In this document: in pieces, positions 39,031 to 53,062 of the stretch
How the letters are laid out: each line of letters starts with the position of its first letter
How positions within the stretch are numbered: the first letter of the stretch is position 1
Origin: Chamaelirium japonicum
Lineage: Eukaryota; Streptophyta; Magnoliopsida; Liliales; Melanthiaceae
Assembly: GCA_947650365.1 (NCBI GenBank)
Contig: OX393555.1
Location: 82,899,995-82,963,994 of the forward strand
Reading direction: 5' to 3'
DNA length: 64,000 nucleotides
Made by a program: the position numbers and the translations under genes
Notes under the pieces: model-generated
The model's database searches: none
Seen by the model: the letters and a program-made list of their open reading frames with translations, nothing else
Told to the model about the DNA's origin: nothing

Positions 39031-39340
39031 ACGAATGAGTAAGAATGGATTGTACGAATAAATTAGAATGGATACATTCGTGCGAATGAATTAGAATGGA
39101 TCGTACGAATGAATTAGAATGGATCGTACGAAGGAACTAGAATGGATCGTACGAAGGAATTAGAATGGATCGTACGAATGAATTAGAATGGATCGTGCGA
39201 ATGAATTAGAATGGATCGTACGAATGAATTAGAATGGATCGTACGAATGAATTAGAATGGATCGTAGTAATGAATTAGAATGGATCCTACGAATGAATTA
39301 GAATAGATTGTGCGAATGAATTAGAATGGATCTAGATCGT
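39031..39340 (+). repeat. Satellite block, plus
   Basis: Ends in the unusual junction GGATCTAGATCGTGTATCC, also found at 56973. Confidence 0.85.
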
Positions 39341-39544
39341 GTATCCATTCTAATTCATTTGTACGACCCATTCTAATTCATTCGTACGATCCATTCTAAT
39401 TCATTCGCACGATCCATTCTAATTCATTCGCACGATCCATTCTAATTCATTCATACAATCCATTCTAATTCATTCATATGATCCACTCTAATTCATTCAT
39501 ACGATCCATTCTAATTCATTCGTACGATCCATTCTAATTCATTC
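39341..39544 (-). repeat. Satellite block, minus
   Basis: Starts TATCCATTC and contains the ACGACCCATTC variant also seen after the homologous junction near 57005. Confidence 0.85.
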
Positions 39545-40183
39545 GGATCGTGCGAATGAATTAGAATGGATCTTACGAATGAATTAGAATGGAACGTATA
39601 GATTGTGCGAAAGAATTAGAATGGATCGTACGACTGAATTAGAATGGATCGTACGAATGAATTAGAATGGATCGTACGAATGAGTAAGAATGGATCGTAC
39701 GAATGAAATAGAATGGATCGTATGAATGAATTGGAATGGATGCGTGCGAATGAATTAGAATTGATCGTACGAATGAATTAAAATAGATTGTGCGAATGAA
39801 TTAGAATGGATCGTACGAATGAATTGGAATGGATACATTCGTGCGAATGAATTAGAATGGATCGTACGAATGAAATAGAATGGATCGTGCGAATGAATTA
39901 GAATGGATCGTATGAATGAATTAGAATGGATCGTACGAATGACTTTGAATGGATCGTTCGAATGAATTAGAATAGATTTTGCGAATGAATTAGAATGGAT
40001 CGTACGAATGAATTAAAATGGATACATTCGTGCGAATGAATTAGAATGGATCGTATGAGTGTGAATGAATTAGAATGGATTGTGCGAATGAATTAGAATG
40101 GATCGTACGAATGAATTAGAATGGATCGTACGAATGAATTAGAATGAATGAATTAGAATGGATCGTAGTAATGAATTAGAATG
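39545..40183 (+). repeat. Satellite block, plus
   Basis: Contains a doubled GAATGAATGAATTAG near 40143 and ends at ATGCATTTG. Confidence 0.85.
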
Positions 40184-42139
40184 CATTTGTACGAATGTAT
40201 CCACTCTAATTCATTCATACGATCCATTCTAATTCATTCGCACGAATGTATCCATTCCAATTCATTCGTACGATCCATTCTAATTCATTCGCATAATCTA
40301 TTCTAATTCATTCGTATGATCAATTCTAATTCATTAGCATGATCCATTCTAATTCATTCGTACGATCTATTCTATTTCATTCGTACAATCCATTCTTACT
40401 CAATCGTATGATCCATTCTAATCTATTCGCACAATCTATTCTAATTCATTTGTACGATCCATTCTATTTCATTCGTACGATCCATTCTAATTCATACGAT
40501 CCATTCTATTTCATTCATACGATCCATTTTAATTCATTCGCACGATCCATTCTAATTCATTCATACGATCCATTCTAATTCATTCGTACGATCCATTCTA
40601 ATTTCTCCGTATGATCTATTCTAATTCCTTCGTACGATCCATTCTAATTCCTTCGTATGATCCATTCAAATTCATTCGCACGAATCTATCCATTCTAATT
40701 CATTCGTACGATCCATTCTAATTCATTCGCATGATCCATTCTAATTCATTAATACGATCCAATCTAATTCATTCATACGATCTATTATAATTCATTCGCA
40801 CGAATATATCCTTTCTAATTCATTCGTACGATCCATTCTAATTCATTCGCACGATCCATTCTAATTCATTAATACGATCCAATCTAATTCATTCATACGA
40901 TCTATTCTAATTCATTCGCACGAATATATCCTTTCTAATTCATTCGTACGATCCATTCTAATTCGTTCGCACAATCTATTCTAATTTATTAGTACGATCC
41001 ATTCTAATTCATTCGTACGATCCATTCTAATTCATTAGCACGATCCAAATTCATTTATCCGTACGATCTATTCTATTTCATTCATACGATCCATTCTTAT
41101 CGTACGATCCATTTTAATTCAATCCATTCTATTTCATTCGTACAATCCATTCTATTTCATTCGTACGATCCATTCTAATTCATTCGCACGATCCATTCTA
41201 ATTCATTCGCATGATCCATTCTAATTCATTCGTACGATCGATTCTAATTCATTCATATGATCCATTCTAATTCATTCGCACGAATGTATCCATTCTAATT
41301 CATTCGTACGATCCATTCTAATTCATTCACACGATCCATTCTAATTCATTCATACGATCCATTCTATTTCATTCGTACAATCCATTCTTACTCATTCGTA
41401 CGATCCTTCCTAATTCATTTGCACGAAGGTATCCATTCTAATTCCTTCGTACGATCCATTCTAATTCCTTCGTACATCCATTCTAATTCATTCGTACAAT
41501 CCATTCTAATTCATTCGTACGATCCATTCTATTTCATTCATACGATCCATTTAAATTCATTCGTACGATCCATTCTAATTCATTCGCACGATCCATTCTA
41601 ATTCATTCGCACGATCCATTCTAATTCATTCGTACGATCCATTCTAATTCATTCGTACGATCCATTCTAATTCCTTCGTATGATCCATTCTAATTCATTC
41701 GTACGATTCATTCTAATTCAATCCATTCTAATTCATTCGTACGATCCATTCTAATTCCTTCGTATGATCCATTCTAATTCATTCGTACGATTCATTCTAA
41801 TTCAATCCATTCTAATTCATTCGTACGATCCATTCTTACTCATTCGTACGATCCATTCTAATTCATTCGCACGAATAAATCCATTCTAATTCATTCGTAT
41901 GATCCATTCTAATTCATTCGCACGAATGTATCCATTCTAATTCATTCGTACGATCCATTCTAATTCATTCGTACGACCCATTCTAATTCCTTCGTATGAT
42001 CCATTCTAATTTATTCGCACGATCCATTCTAATTCATTCGTACGATCTATTCTATTTCATTCGTACGATCCATTCTAATTCATTCGCACGAATGTATCCA
42101 TTCTAATTCATTCGTACAATCCATTCTTACTCATTCGTA
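40184..42139 (-). repeat. Satellite block, minus (2 kb)
   Basis: The first 500 bp match 49800-50300 at an offset of 9611 bp. Frames at 40339 and 41419 are monomer translations. The form ATTCTAATTCAATCCATTC first appears near 41715. Confidence 0.85.
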
Positions 42140-42204
42140 ATGAATTAGAATAGATTGTGCGAATGAATTAGAATGGATCGTACGAATGAATTAGAATGGA
42201 TACC
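42140..42204 (+). repeat. Satellite island, plus (65 bp)
   Basis: Three monomers only, between TTCGTAATGAATTAG and GATACCTTCATAC. Confidence 0.85.
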
Positions 42205-44474
42205 TTCATACAATCCATTCTAATTCCTTCGTACGATCCATTCTAATTCATTCGTACGATCCATTCTAATTCATTCGTACGATCCATTCTAATTCCTTCG
42301 TATGATCCATTCTAATTCATTCATACGGTATGATTCATTCTAATTCATTCGTACGATTCATTCTAATTCAATCCATTCTAATTCATTCGTACGATCCATT
42401 CTAATTCATTCGTACGATCCATTCTAATTCATTTGTACGATTCATTCTAATTCAATCCATTCTAATTCATTCGTACGATCCATTCTTACTCATTCGTACG
42501 ATCCATTCTAATTCATTCGCACGAATGAATCCATTCTAATTCATTCGTATGATCCATTCTAATTCATTCGCATGAATGTATCCATTCTAATTCATTCGTA
42601 CGATCCATTCTATCTCTTTCGTACAATCCATTCTATTTCATTCGTACGATCCATTCTAATTCATTCGCACGATCCATTCTAATTCATTAATTCGATCCAA
42701 TCTAATTCATTCATACGATCTATTCTAATTCATTCGCACGAATATATCCTTTCTAATTCATTCGTACGATCCATTCTAATTTATTCGCACAATCTATTCT
42801 AATTCATTAGTACGATCCATTCTAATTCATTTGTACGATCCATTCTAATTCATTAGCACGATCCAAATTCATTTATCCGTACGATCTATTCTATTTCATT
42901 CGTATGATCCATTCTTATCGTACGATCCATTCTAATTCAATCCATTCTAATTCATTCGTACGATCCATTCTAATTCATTCGTACGATCCATTCTAAATCA
43001 TTCGTACGATTCATTCTAATTCAATCCATTCTAATTCATTCGTACGATCCATTCTTACTCATTCGTACGATCCATTCTAATTCATTCGTATGATCCATTC
43101 TAATTCATTCGCATGAATGTATCCATTTAATTCATTCGTACGATCCATTCTATCTCATTCGTACAATCCATTCTATTTCGTTCGTACGAATGTATCTATT
43201 CTAATTCATTCGTACGATCCATTCTAATTCCTTCGTACGATCCATTCTAATTCCTTCGTACGATCTATTCTAATTCATTCCCATGAATGTATCCATTCTA
43301 ATTGATACGTACGATCCATTCTATTTCATTCATATGATCCATTCTTACTCATTCGTACGATCCATTCTAATTCTAATTCATTCATATGATCTATTCTAAT
43401 TCATTCGCACGATCCATTCTAATTCATTCGCACGATCTATTCTAATTCATTCGTACGATCCATTATAATTCATTCGTACGATCCATTCTAATTCATTCGT
43501 ACGATTCATTCTAATTCAATCCATTCTAATTCATTCGTACGATCCATTCTTACTCATTCGTACAATCCATTCTAATTCATTCGCATGAATGAATCCATTC
43601 TAATTCATTCCTATGATCCATTCTAATTCATTCGCATGAATGTATCCATTCTAATTCATTCGTACGATCCATTCTATCTCATTCGTACAATTCATTCTAT
43701 TTCATTCGTACGAATGTATCTATTCTAATTCATTCGTACGATCCATTCTAATTCCTTCGTACGATCCATTCTAACTCATTCCCATGAATATATCCATTCT
43801 AATTGATACGTACGATCCATTCTATTTCATTCGTATGATCCATTCTTACTCATTCATACGATCCATTCTAATTCTAATTCATTCATATGATCCATTCTAA
43901 TTCATTCGCACGATCCATTCTAATTCATTCGCACGATCCATTCTAATTCATTCGTACGATCCATTCTAATTCATTCGTACGATTCATTCTAATTAATTCC
44001 ATTCTAATTCATTCGTACGATCCATTCTTACTCATTCGTACGATCCATTCTAATTCAATCGCACGAATGAATCCATTCTAATTCATTCGTATGATCCATT
44101 CTAATTCATTCGCATGAATGTATCCATTCTAATTCATTCGTACGATCCATTCTATCTCATTCGTACAATCCATTCTATTTCATTCGTACGATCCATTCTA
44201 ATTCATTCGCACGATCCAATCTAATTCATTCATACGATCTATTCTAATTCTTTCGCACGAATGTATCCATTCTAATTCATTCGTACGATCCATTCTAATT
44301 CATTCGCACGATCCATTCTAATTCATTCATACAATCCATTCTAATTCTTTTGCACGAATGTATCCATTCTAATTCATTCGTTCGATCCATTCTAATTCAT
44401 TCGTACGATCCATTCTAATTCATTCGCACGATCCAATCTAATTCATTCGTAAATCCATTCTAATTCATTCATAC
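42205..44474 (-). repeat. Satellite block, minus (2.3 kb)
   Basis: Holds several copies of a marker pair, CTATCTCATTCGTACAATCC then CTATTTCATTCGTACG (first member near 42612, 43151, 43675 and 44155), so an approximately 0.5-kb unit was amplified here. The block ends at ACATGTACGAATG. Confidence 0.85.
42230..42950 (-). repeat. Segmental duplication, 3904-bp offset, copy a
   Basis: GGTATGATTC at 42327 and ATCCAAATTCATTTATCC at 42861 recur at 46231 and 46765, both exactly 3904 bp later. A further copy of the second marker is at 41043. Confidence 0.85.
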
Positions 44475-44934
44475 ATGTACGAATGAATTAGAATGGATAC
44501 ATTCGTGCAAATGAATTAGAATGGATCGTATGAATGAATTAGATTGGATCGTATGCATGAATTAAAATGGATCGTGCGAATGAATTAGAATGGATCGTAT
44601 GAATGAATTAGAATGGATCGAACGAATGAATTAGAATGGATACATTCGTGCAAAAGAATTAGAATGGATTGTATGAATGAATTAGAATGGATCGTGCGAA
44701 TGAATTAGAATGGATCGTACGAATGAATTAGAATGGATACATTCGTGCGAAAGAATTAGAATAGATCGTATGAATGAATTAGAATGGATTGTATGAATGA
44801 AATAGAATGGATCGTACGAATGAATTAGAATGGACCGCGCGAGTGAATTAGAATCGATCGTACGAATGAATTAGAATGGATCGTACGAAGGAATTAGAAT
44901 GGATCGTACGAATGAATTAGAAAGGATACATTCG
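44475..44934 (+). repeat. Satellite block, plus
   Basis: From GTACGAATG to GATACATTCGAATTC. From 44639 it matches the segment beginning near 60072. Confidence 0.85.
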
Positions 44935-45097
44935 AATTCATTCGTACGATCCATTCTAATTCCTTCGTACGATCCATATTCTAGTTCATTTGCACGATCC
45001 ATTCTAATTCATTCGCACGATCCATTCTAATTCATTCATACGATCCATTCTAATTCATTCACACAATCCATTCTAATTCATTCTAATTTATTCGTAT
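44935..45097 (-). repeat. Satellite block, minus
   Basis: Includes the rare ATCCATATTCTAG insertion; the same insertion (ATCCATATTCTAATTC) is at 61065. Confidence 0.85.
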
Positions 45098-45121
45098 GTG
45101 AGTGGATCATGTTTTTTCGTG
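45098..45121. other. Non-satellite junction sequence, copy a
   Basis: GTGAGTGGATCATG followed by TTTTTTCG does not fit either monomer orientation. The same sequence sits at 61190, 16092 bp later. Confidence 0.85.
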
Positions 45122-46010
45122 CTAATGAATTAGAATGGATCGTACGAATGAATTAGAATGGATACATTCGTGCGAAAGAATTAGAATGGATCGTATGAAT
45201 GAATTAGATTGGATCGTATAAATGAATTAGAATGGATCGTACGAATGAATTAGAATGGATCGTGCTAATGAATTAGAATGGATCGTGCGAATGAATTAGA
45301 ATGGATCGCGCGAATGAATTAGAATGGATCGTACGAATGAATTAGAATGGATCGTACGAATGAATTAGAATGGATCGTTCGAATGAATTAGAATAGATTA
45401 TGCGAATGAATTAGAATGGATTGTACGAATGAATTAGAAAGGATACATTCATGCGAATGAATTAGAATGGATCGTATGAGTGAATGAATTAGAATGGATC
45501 GTGCGAATGAATTAGAATGGATCGTATTAATGAATTAGAATGGATCGTGCGAATGAATTAGAATGGATCGTACGAATGAGTAAGAATGGATCGTGCGAAT
45601 GAATTAGAATGGATCATATGTATGAATTAGAATGGATCGTATGAATGAATTAGAATGGATCGTGCGAATCAATTAGAATGGATCGTATGAATGAATTAGA
45701 ATAGATTGTGCGAATGAATTAGAATGGATCGTACGAATGAATTAGAATGGATACATTCGTGCGAATGAATTAGAATGGATCGTATGAATGAATTAGAATC
45801 GATCGTACGAATGAATTAGAATGGATCATGCGAATGAATTAGAATGGATCGTATGAATGAATTAGAATCGATCGTACGAATGAAATAGAATGGATCGTAC
45901 GAATGAATTAGAATGGATCGTACGAATGAATTAGAATGGATCGTACGAAGTAATTAGAATGGATCGTACGAAGGAATTAGAATGGATAGTACGAATGAAT
46001 TAGAATGGAC
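45122..46010 (+). repeat. Satellite block, plus
   Basis: Mainly 23-bp monomers with many ATCGTGC tails; ends GGACATTCGTACGATCC. Confidence 0.85.
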
Positions 46011-48073
46011 ATTCGTACGATCCATTTATACTCATTCGTACGATCCATTCTAATTCATTTGCACGAAGGTATCCATTCTAATTCATTCGTACTATTCATT
46101 CTAATTCCTTCGTACGATCCATTCTAATTCCTTCGTACGATCCATTCTAATTCATTCGTACGATCCATTCTAATTCATTCGTACGATCCATTCTAATTCC
46201 TTCGTATGATCCATTCTAATTCATTCGTACGGTATGATTCATTCTAATTCATTCGTACGATTCATTCTAATTCAATCCATTCTAATTCATTCGTACGATC
46301 CATTCTAATTCATTCGTACGATCCATTCTAATTCATTCGTACGATTCATTCTAATTCAATCCATTCTAATTCATTCGTACGATCCATTCTTACTCATTCG
46401 TGTGATCCATTCTAATTCATTTGCACGAATGAATCCATTCTAATTCATTCGTATGATCCATTCTAATTCATTCGCATGAATGTATCCATTCTAATTCATT
46501 CGTACGATCCATTCTATCTCATTCGTACAATCCATTCTATTTCATTCGTACGATCCATTCTAATTCATTCGCACGATCCATTCTAATTCATTAATACGAT
46601 CCAATCTAATTCATTCATACGATCTATTCTAATTCATTCGCACGAATATATCCTTTCTAATTCATTCGTACGATCCATTCAAATTCATTCACACAATCTA
46701 TTCTAATTCATTAGTACGATCTATTCTAATTCATTCGTACGATCCATTCTAATTCATTAGCACGATCCAAATTCATTTATCCCTACGATCTATTCTATTT
46801 CATTTGTACGATCCATTCTTATCGTACAATCCATTCTAATTCAATCCATTCTAATTCATTCGTACGATCCATTCTAATTCATTCGTACAATCCATTCTAA
46901 TTCATTCGTACAATTCATTCTAATTCAATCCATTCTAATTCATTCGTACGATCCATTCTAATTCATTTGCACGAAGGTATCCATTCTAATTCATTCGTAC
47001 TATCCATTCTAATTCCTTCGTACGATCCATTCTAATTCCTTCGTACGATCCATTCTAATTCATTCATACGATCCATTCTAATTCATTAATACGATCCATT
47101 CTAATTCATTCGCACGATCCATTCTTACTCATTCGTACGATCTATTCTAATTCATTCGCACGAATGAATCCATTCTAATTCATTCGTATGATCCATTCTA
47201 ATTCATTCGCATGAATGTATCCATTCTAATTCATTCGTATGATCCATTCTATCTCATTCGTACAATCCATTCTATTTCATTCGTACGATCCATTCTAATT
47301 CATTCGCACGATCCATTCTAATTCATTCGGATGATCCATTCTAATTTATTCGTACGATCCATTCTAATTCATTCGTACGATCGATTCTAATTCATTCATA
47401 CGATCCATTCTAATTCATTCGCATGAATGTATCCATTCTAATTCATTCGTACGATCCATTCTAATTCATTCGCACAATCTATTCTAATTCATTCATACGA
47501 TCCATTCTAATTTATTCGCACGATCCATTCTAATTCATAAGCACGATCCATTCTAATTCATTCGCACAATCTATTCTAATTCATTCGTACGATCCATTCT
47601 AATTCATTTGCACGATCCATTCTAATTCATTCATACGATCCATTCTATTTCATTCGTATGATCCGTTCTAATTCATTCGTACGATCCATTCTAATTTATT
47701 CGTACGATTCATTCTAATTCAATCCATTCTAATTCATTCGTACGATCCATTCTTACTCATTCGTACGATCCATTCTAATTCATTCGCACGAATGAATCCA
47801 TTCTAATTCATTCGTATGATCCATTCTAATTCATTCGCATGAATGTATCCATTCTAATTCATTCGTACGATCCATTCTAATTCATTCATATGATCCATTC
47901 TAATTCATTCGTATGATCCATTCTAATTCATTCGCACGAATGTATCCATTCTAATTCATTCGTACAATCCATTCTAATTCATTCGCACAATCTATTCTAA
48001 TTCATTCATACGATCCATTCTAATTTATTCGCACGATCCATTCTAATTCATTCGTACGATCCATTCTAATTCG
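46011..48073 (-). repeat. Satellite block, minus (2.1 kb)
   Basis: Contains the second copy of the 3904-bp-offset duplication (about 46134-46854) and further CTATCTCATTCGTACAATCC markers near 46514 and 47252. Confidence 0.85.
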
Positions 48074-48975
48074 TAGAATGGATCGTACGAATGAATTAGA
48101 ATGGATTGTACGAATAAATTAGAATGGATCGTACGAATGAATTAGAATATGGATCGTACGAAGGAATTAGAATGGATCGTACGAATGAATTAGAATGGAT
48201 ACATTCGTGCGAAAGAATTAGAATAGATCGTATGAATGAATTAGAATGGATCGTACGAAGGAATTAGAATAGATCATACGAAGAAATTAGAATGGATCGT
48301 ACGAATGAATTAGAATGGATCGTATGAATGAATTAGAATGGATCGTGCGAATGAATTAAAATGGATCGTACGAAGGAATTAGAATGAATCATGCGAATGA
48401 ATTAGAATAGATCATACGAATGAATTAGAATGGATCGTACGAATGAATTAGAATGGATTGAATTAGAATGGATCATACGAAGGAATTAGAATGGATCGTA
48501 CGAAGGAATTAGAATAGATCGTACGAATGAATTTGAATGGATACGAATGAATCGTACGAATGAGTAAGAATGGATCGTACGAATGAAATAGAATGGATTG
48601 TACGAATGAATTAGAATGGATACATTCGTGCGAATGAATTAGGATGGATCGTATGAATGAATTAGAATAGATTGTGCGAAAGAATTAGAATGGATCGTAC
48701 GAATGAATTGGAATGGATACATTCGTGCGAATGAATTAGAATGGATCGTATGAATGAATTAGAGTGGATACATTCGTACAAATGAATTAGAATGGATCGT
48801 ACGAATGAATTAGAATGGATACATTCTGCGAATGAATTAGAATGGATCATATGAATGAATTAGAATGGATCGTTTGAGTGAATGCGAATGGATCGTGCGA
48901 ATGAATTAGAATAGATTGTACGAATGAATTAGAATGGATCGTACGAATGAATTAGAATGGATACATTCGTGCGAA
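48074..48975 (+). repeat. Satellite block, plus
   Basis: Ends GTGCGAATCCATTC. The minus frame at 48662-48850 is a monomer translation. Confidence 0.85.
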
Positions 48976-50794
48976 TCCATTCTATTTCATTCGTACGATC
49001 CATTCTAATTCATTCTCACGATCCATTCTAATTCATTCATACGATCCATTCTAATTCATTCGTACGATCCATTCTAATTCATTCGTACGATCCATTCTAA
49101 TTCATTCGCACGAATGTATCCATTCCAATTCATTCGTACGATCCATTCTAATTCATTCGCACAATCTATCCTTTCTAATTCATTCGTACGATCCATTCTA
49201 ATTCATTCGCACAATCTATTCTAATTCATTCGAACGATCCATTCTAATTCATTAGCATGATCCATTCTAATTCATTCGTACGATCTATTCTATTTCATTC
49301 GTACGATCCATTCTAATTCATTCATACAATCCATTCTATTTCATTCGTACGATCCATTCTTACTAATTCGTACGATCCATTCGTATCCATTCTAATTCAT
49401 TCGTACGATCTATTCTAATTCATTCGTACGATCTATTCTAATTCATTAATACGAACACATTCTAATTCATTCGTACAATCCATTCTAATTCATTCGTACG
49501 ATCCATTCTAATTCATTCGTACGATCCATTCTAATTCATTCGTACGATCCATTCTAATTCATTCGCACAATCTACTCTAATTCATTCGTACGATCCATTC
49601 TAATTCATTCGCACGATCCATTCTAATTCATTCATACGATCCATTCTATTTCATTCGTACGATCCATTCTTACTCATTCGTACGATCCATTCTAATTCAT
49701 TTGCACGAAGGTATCCATTCTAATTCATTCGTACTATCCATTCTAATTCCTTCGTACGATCCATTCTAATTCCTTCGTACGATCCATTCTAATTCATTTG
49801 TACGATTGTATCCACTCTAATTCATTCATACGATCCATTCTAATTCATTCGCACGAATGTATCCATTCCAATTCATTCGTACGATCCATTCTAATTCATT
49901 CGCACAATCTATTCTAATTCATTCGTACGATCAATTCTAATTCATTAGCATGATCCATTCTAATTCATTCGTACGATCTATTCTATTTCATTCGTATAAT
50001 CCATTCTTACTCAATCGTATGATCCATTCTAATCCATTCGCACAATCTATTCTAGTTCATTCGTACGATCCATTCTATTTCATTCGTACGATCCATTCTA
50101 ATTCATACGATGCATTCTATTTCATTCCTACGATCCATTTTAATTCATTCGCACGATCCATTCTAATTCATTCATACGATCCATTCTAATTCATTCGTAC
50201 GATCCATTCTAATTGCTTCATATGATCTATTCTAATTCCTTCGTACGATCCATTCTAATTCTTTCGTACGATCCATTCAAATTCATTCGCACGAATCTTT
50301 CCATTCTAACCATTCTAATTCATTCGTACGGTATGATTCATTCTAATTCATTCGTACGATTCATTCTAATTCAATCCATTCTAATTCATTCGTACGATCC
50401 ATTCTAATTCATTCGTACGATCCATTCTAATTCATTCGTACGATTCATTCTATTTCATTCGTACGATCCATTCTTACTCATTCGTACGATCCATTCTAAT
50501 TCATTCGCACGAATGAATCCATTCTAATTCATTCGTATGATCCATTCTAATTCATTCGCATGAATGTATCCATTCTAATTCATTTGTACGATCCATTCTA
50601 TCTCATTCGTACAATCCATTCTATTTCATTCGTACGATCCATTCTAATTCATTCGTACGATCCATTCTAATTCCTTCGTATGATCCATTCTAATTCATTT
50701 GTACGGTATGATTCATTCTAATTCATTCGTACGATCCAATCTAATTAATCCGCACAATCTATTCTAATCCATTCTAATCCATTCTATTTCATTA
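48976..50794 (-). repeat. Satellite block, minus (1.8 kb)
   Basis: Includes the 49800-50300 copy of 40190-40690. Frames at 49950 and 50213 are non-coding. The block ends TTTCATTAGTGGATCG. Confidence 0.85.
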
Positions 50795-51451
50795 GTGGAT
50801 CGTATGAATGAATTATAATGGATCATGCGAATGAATTAGAATAGATCATACGAATGAATTAGAATAGATCGTACGAATGAATTAGAATGGATACATCCGT
50901 GCAAAAGAATTAGAATGAATTGTATGAATGAATTAGAATGGATCGTGCGAATGAATTAGAATGGATACATTCGTGCGAATGAATTAGAATAGATCGTATG
51001 AATGAATTAGAATGGATCGTGCGAATGAATTAGAATGGATCGTACGAATGAATTAGAATGGATTGAATTAGAATGAATCGTACGAATGAATTAGAATGAA
51101 TCATACCGTACGAATGAATTAGAATGGATCATACGAAGGAATTAGAATGGATCGTACGAATGAATTAGAGTGGATCGTACGAAGGAATTAGAATGGATCG
51201 TACGAAGGAATTAGAATGGATCGTACGAATGAGTAAGAATGGATCGTACGAATGAAATAGAATGGATCGTATGAATGAATTAGAATGGATCGTGCGAATG
51301 AATTAGAATGGATCGTACGAATGAATTAGAATAGATTGTGCGAATGAATTAGAATGGATCGTACGAATGAATTAGAATGGATCGTATGAATGAATTAGAA
51401 TGGATCGTGCGAATGAATTAGAATGGATCGTACGAATGAAATAGAATGGAT
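50795..51451 (+). repeat. Satellite block, plus
   Basis: Holds GGATTGAATTAGAATGAATCG and GAATCATACCGTACG markers. It ends at the recurrent breakpoint ATAGAATGGATTCGCACG. Confidence 0.85.
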
Positions 51452-52835
51452 TCGCACGAATGTATCCATTCTAATTCATTCGTACGATCCATTCTAATTC
51501 ATTCGTACAATCCATTCTAATTCATTCGCACGATCCATTCGCATTCACTCAAACGATCCATTCTAATTCATTCATATGATCCATTCTAATTCATTCGCAC
51601 GAATGTATCCATTCTAATTCATTCGTACAATCCATTCTAATTCATTTGTACGAATGTATCCACTCTAATTCATTCATACGATCCATTCTAATTCATTCGC
51701 ACGAATGTATCCATTCCAATTCATTCGTACGATCCATTCTAATTCATTCACACAATCTATTCTAATTCATTCGTACGATCAATTCTAATTCATTAGCATG
51801 ATCCATTCTAATTCATTCGTACGATCTATTCTAATTCATTCGTACGATCTATTCTATTTCATTCATACGATCCATTCTAATTCATTAATACGATCCATTC
51901 TAATTCATTCGCACGATCCATTCTAATTCATTCACACTCATACGATCCATTCTAATTCATTCGTACAAATGAATTAGAGTGGATACATTTGTACAAATGA
52001 ATTGGAATGGATCGTATGAATGAATTAGAGTGGATACATTCGTAAAAATGAATTAGAATGGATCGTACGAATGAATTAGAATGGATACATTCGTGCGAAT
52101 GAATTAGAATGGATCATATGAATGAATTAGAATGGATCGTTTGAGTGAATGCGAATGGATCGTGCGAATGAAGTAGAATGGATTGTATGAATGTGAATGA
52201 ATTAGAACGGATCGTGCGAATGAATTAGAATGGATCGTATTAATGAATTAAAATGGATCGTATGAATGAAATAGAATAGATCATACGAATGAATTAGAAT
52301 AGTTCGTACGAATGAATTAGAATGGATCATGCTAATGAATTAGAATTGATCGTACGAATGAATTAGAATAGATTGTGCGAATGAATTAGAATAGATTGTG
52401 CGAATGAATTAAAATGGATCGTACGAAGGAATTAGAATGGATCATGCGAATGAATTAGAATGGATCGTACGAATGAATTAGAATGGATCGTGCGAATGAA
52501 TTAGAATATAGATCGTACGAATGAATTAGAATGGATCATACGAATGAATTAGAATGGATCGTACGAATGAATTAGAATGGATACATTCGTGCAAAAGAAT
52601 TAGAATGGATCGTACGAATGAATTAGACTAGATTGTGCGAATGGATTAGAATGGATCATACGATTGAGTAAGAATGGATTGTACGAATTAAATAGAATAG
52701 ATCGTACGAATGAATTAGAATGGATCGTATGAATGAATTAGAATCGATCGTACGAATGAGTAAGAATGGATCGTACGAATGAATTAGAATGGATTGAATT
52801 AGAATGAATCGTACGAATGAATTAGAATGGATCGT
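51225..52835. repeat. 1611-bp higher-order unit, copy a
   Basis: Includes plus, minus and plus blocks. Every marker recurs 1611 bp later: TTCGCACG 51451/53062, GATTGTATGAATGTG 52181/53792, ACTAGATTGTGCG 52631/54242. Confidence 0.88.
51452..51965 (-). repeat. Satellite block, minus
   Basis: Inverted block inside the 1611-bp unit; contains CGCATTCACTCAAACGATCC and CATTCACACTCATACG. Confidence 0.85.
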
Positions 52836-53062
52836 ACGAATGAGTAAGAATGGATCGTACGAATGAAATAGAATGGATCGTATGAATGAATTAGAATGGA
52901 TCGTGCGAATGAATTAGAATGGATCGTACGAATGAATTAGAATAGATTGTGCGAATGAATTAGAATGGATCGTACGAATGAATTAGAATGGATCGTATGA
53001 ATGAATTAGAATGGATCGTGCGAATGAATTAGAATGGATCGTACGAATGAAATAGAATGGAT
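51966..53062 (+). repeat. Satellite block, plus
   Basis: Starts with two GAGTGGATACATT monomers and ends at the second copy of the GGATTCGCACG breakpoint. Confidence 0.85.
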
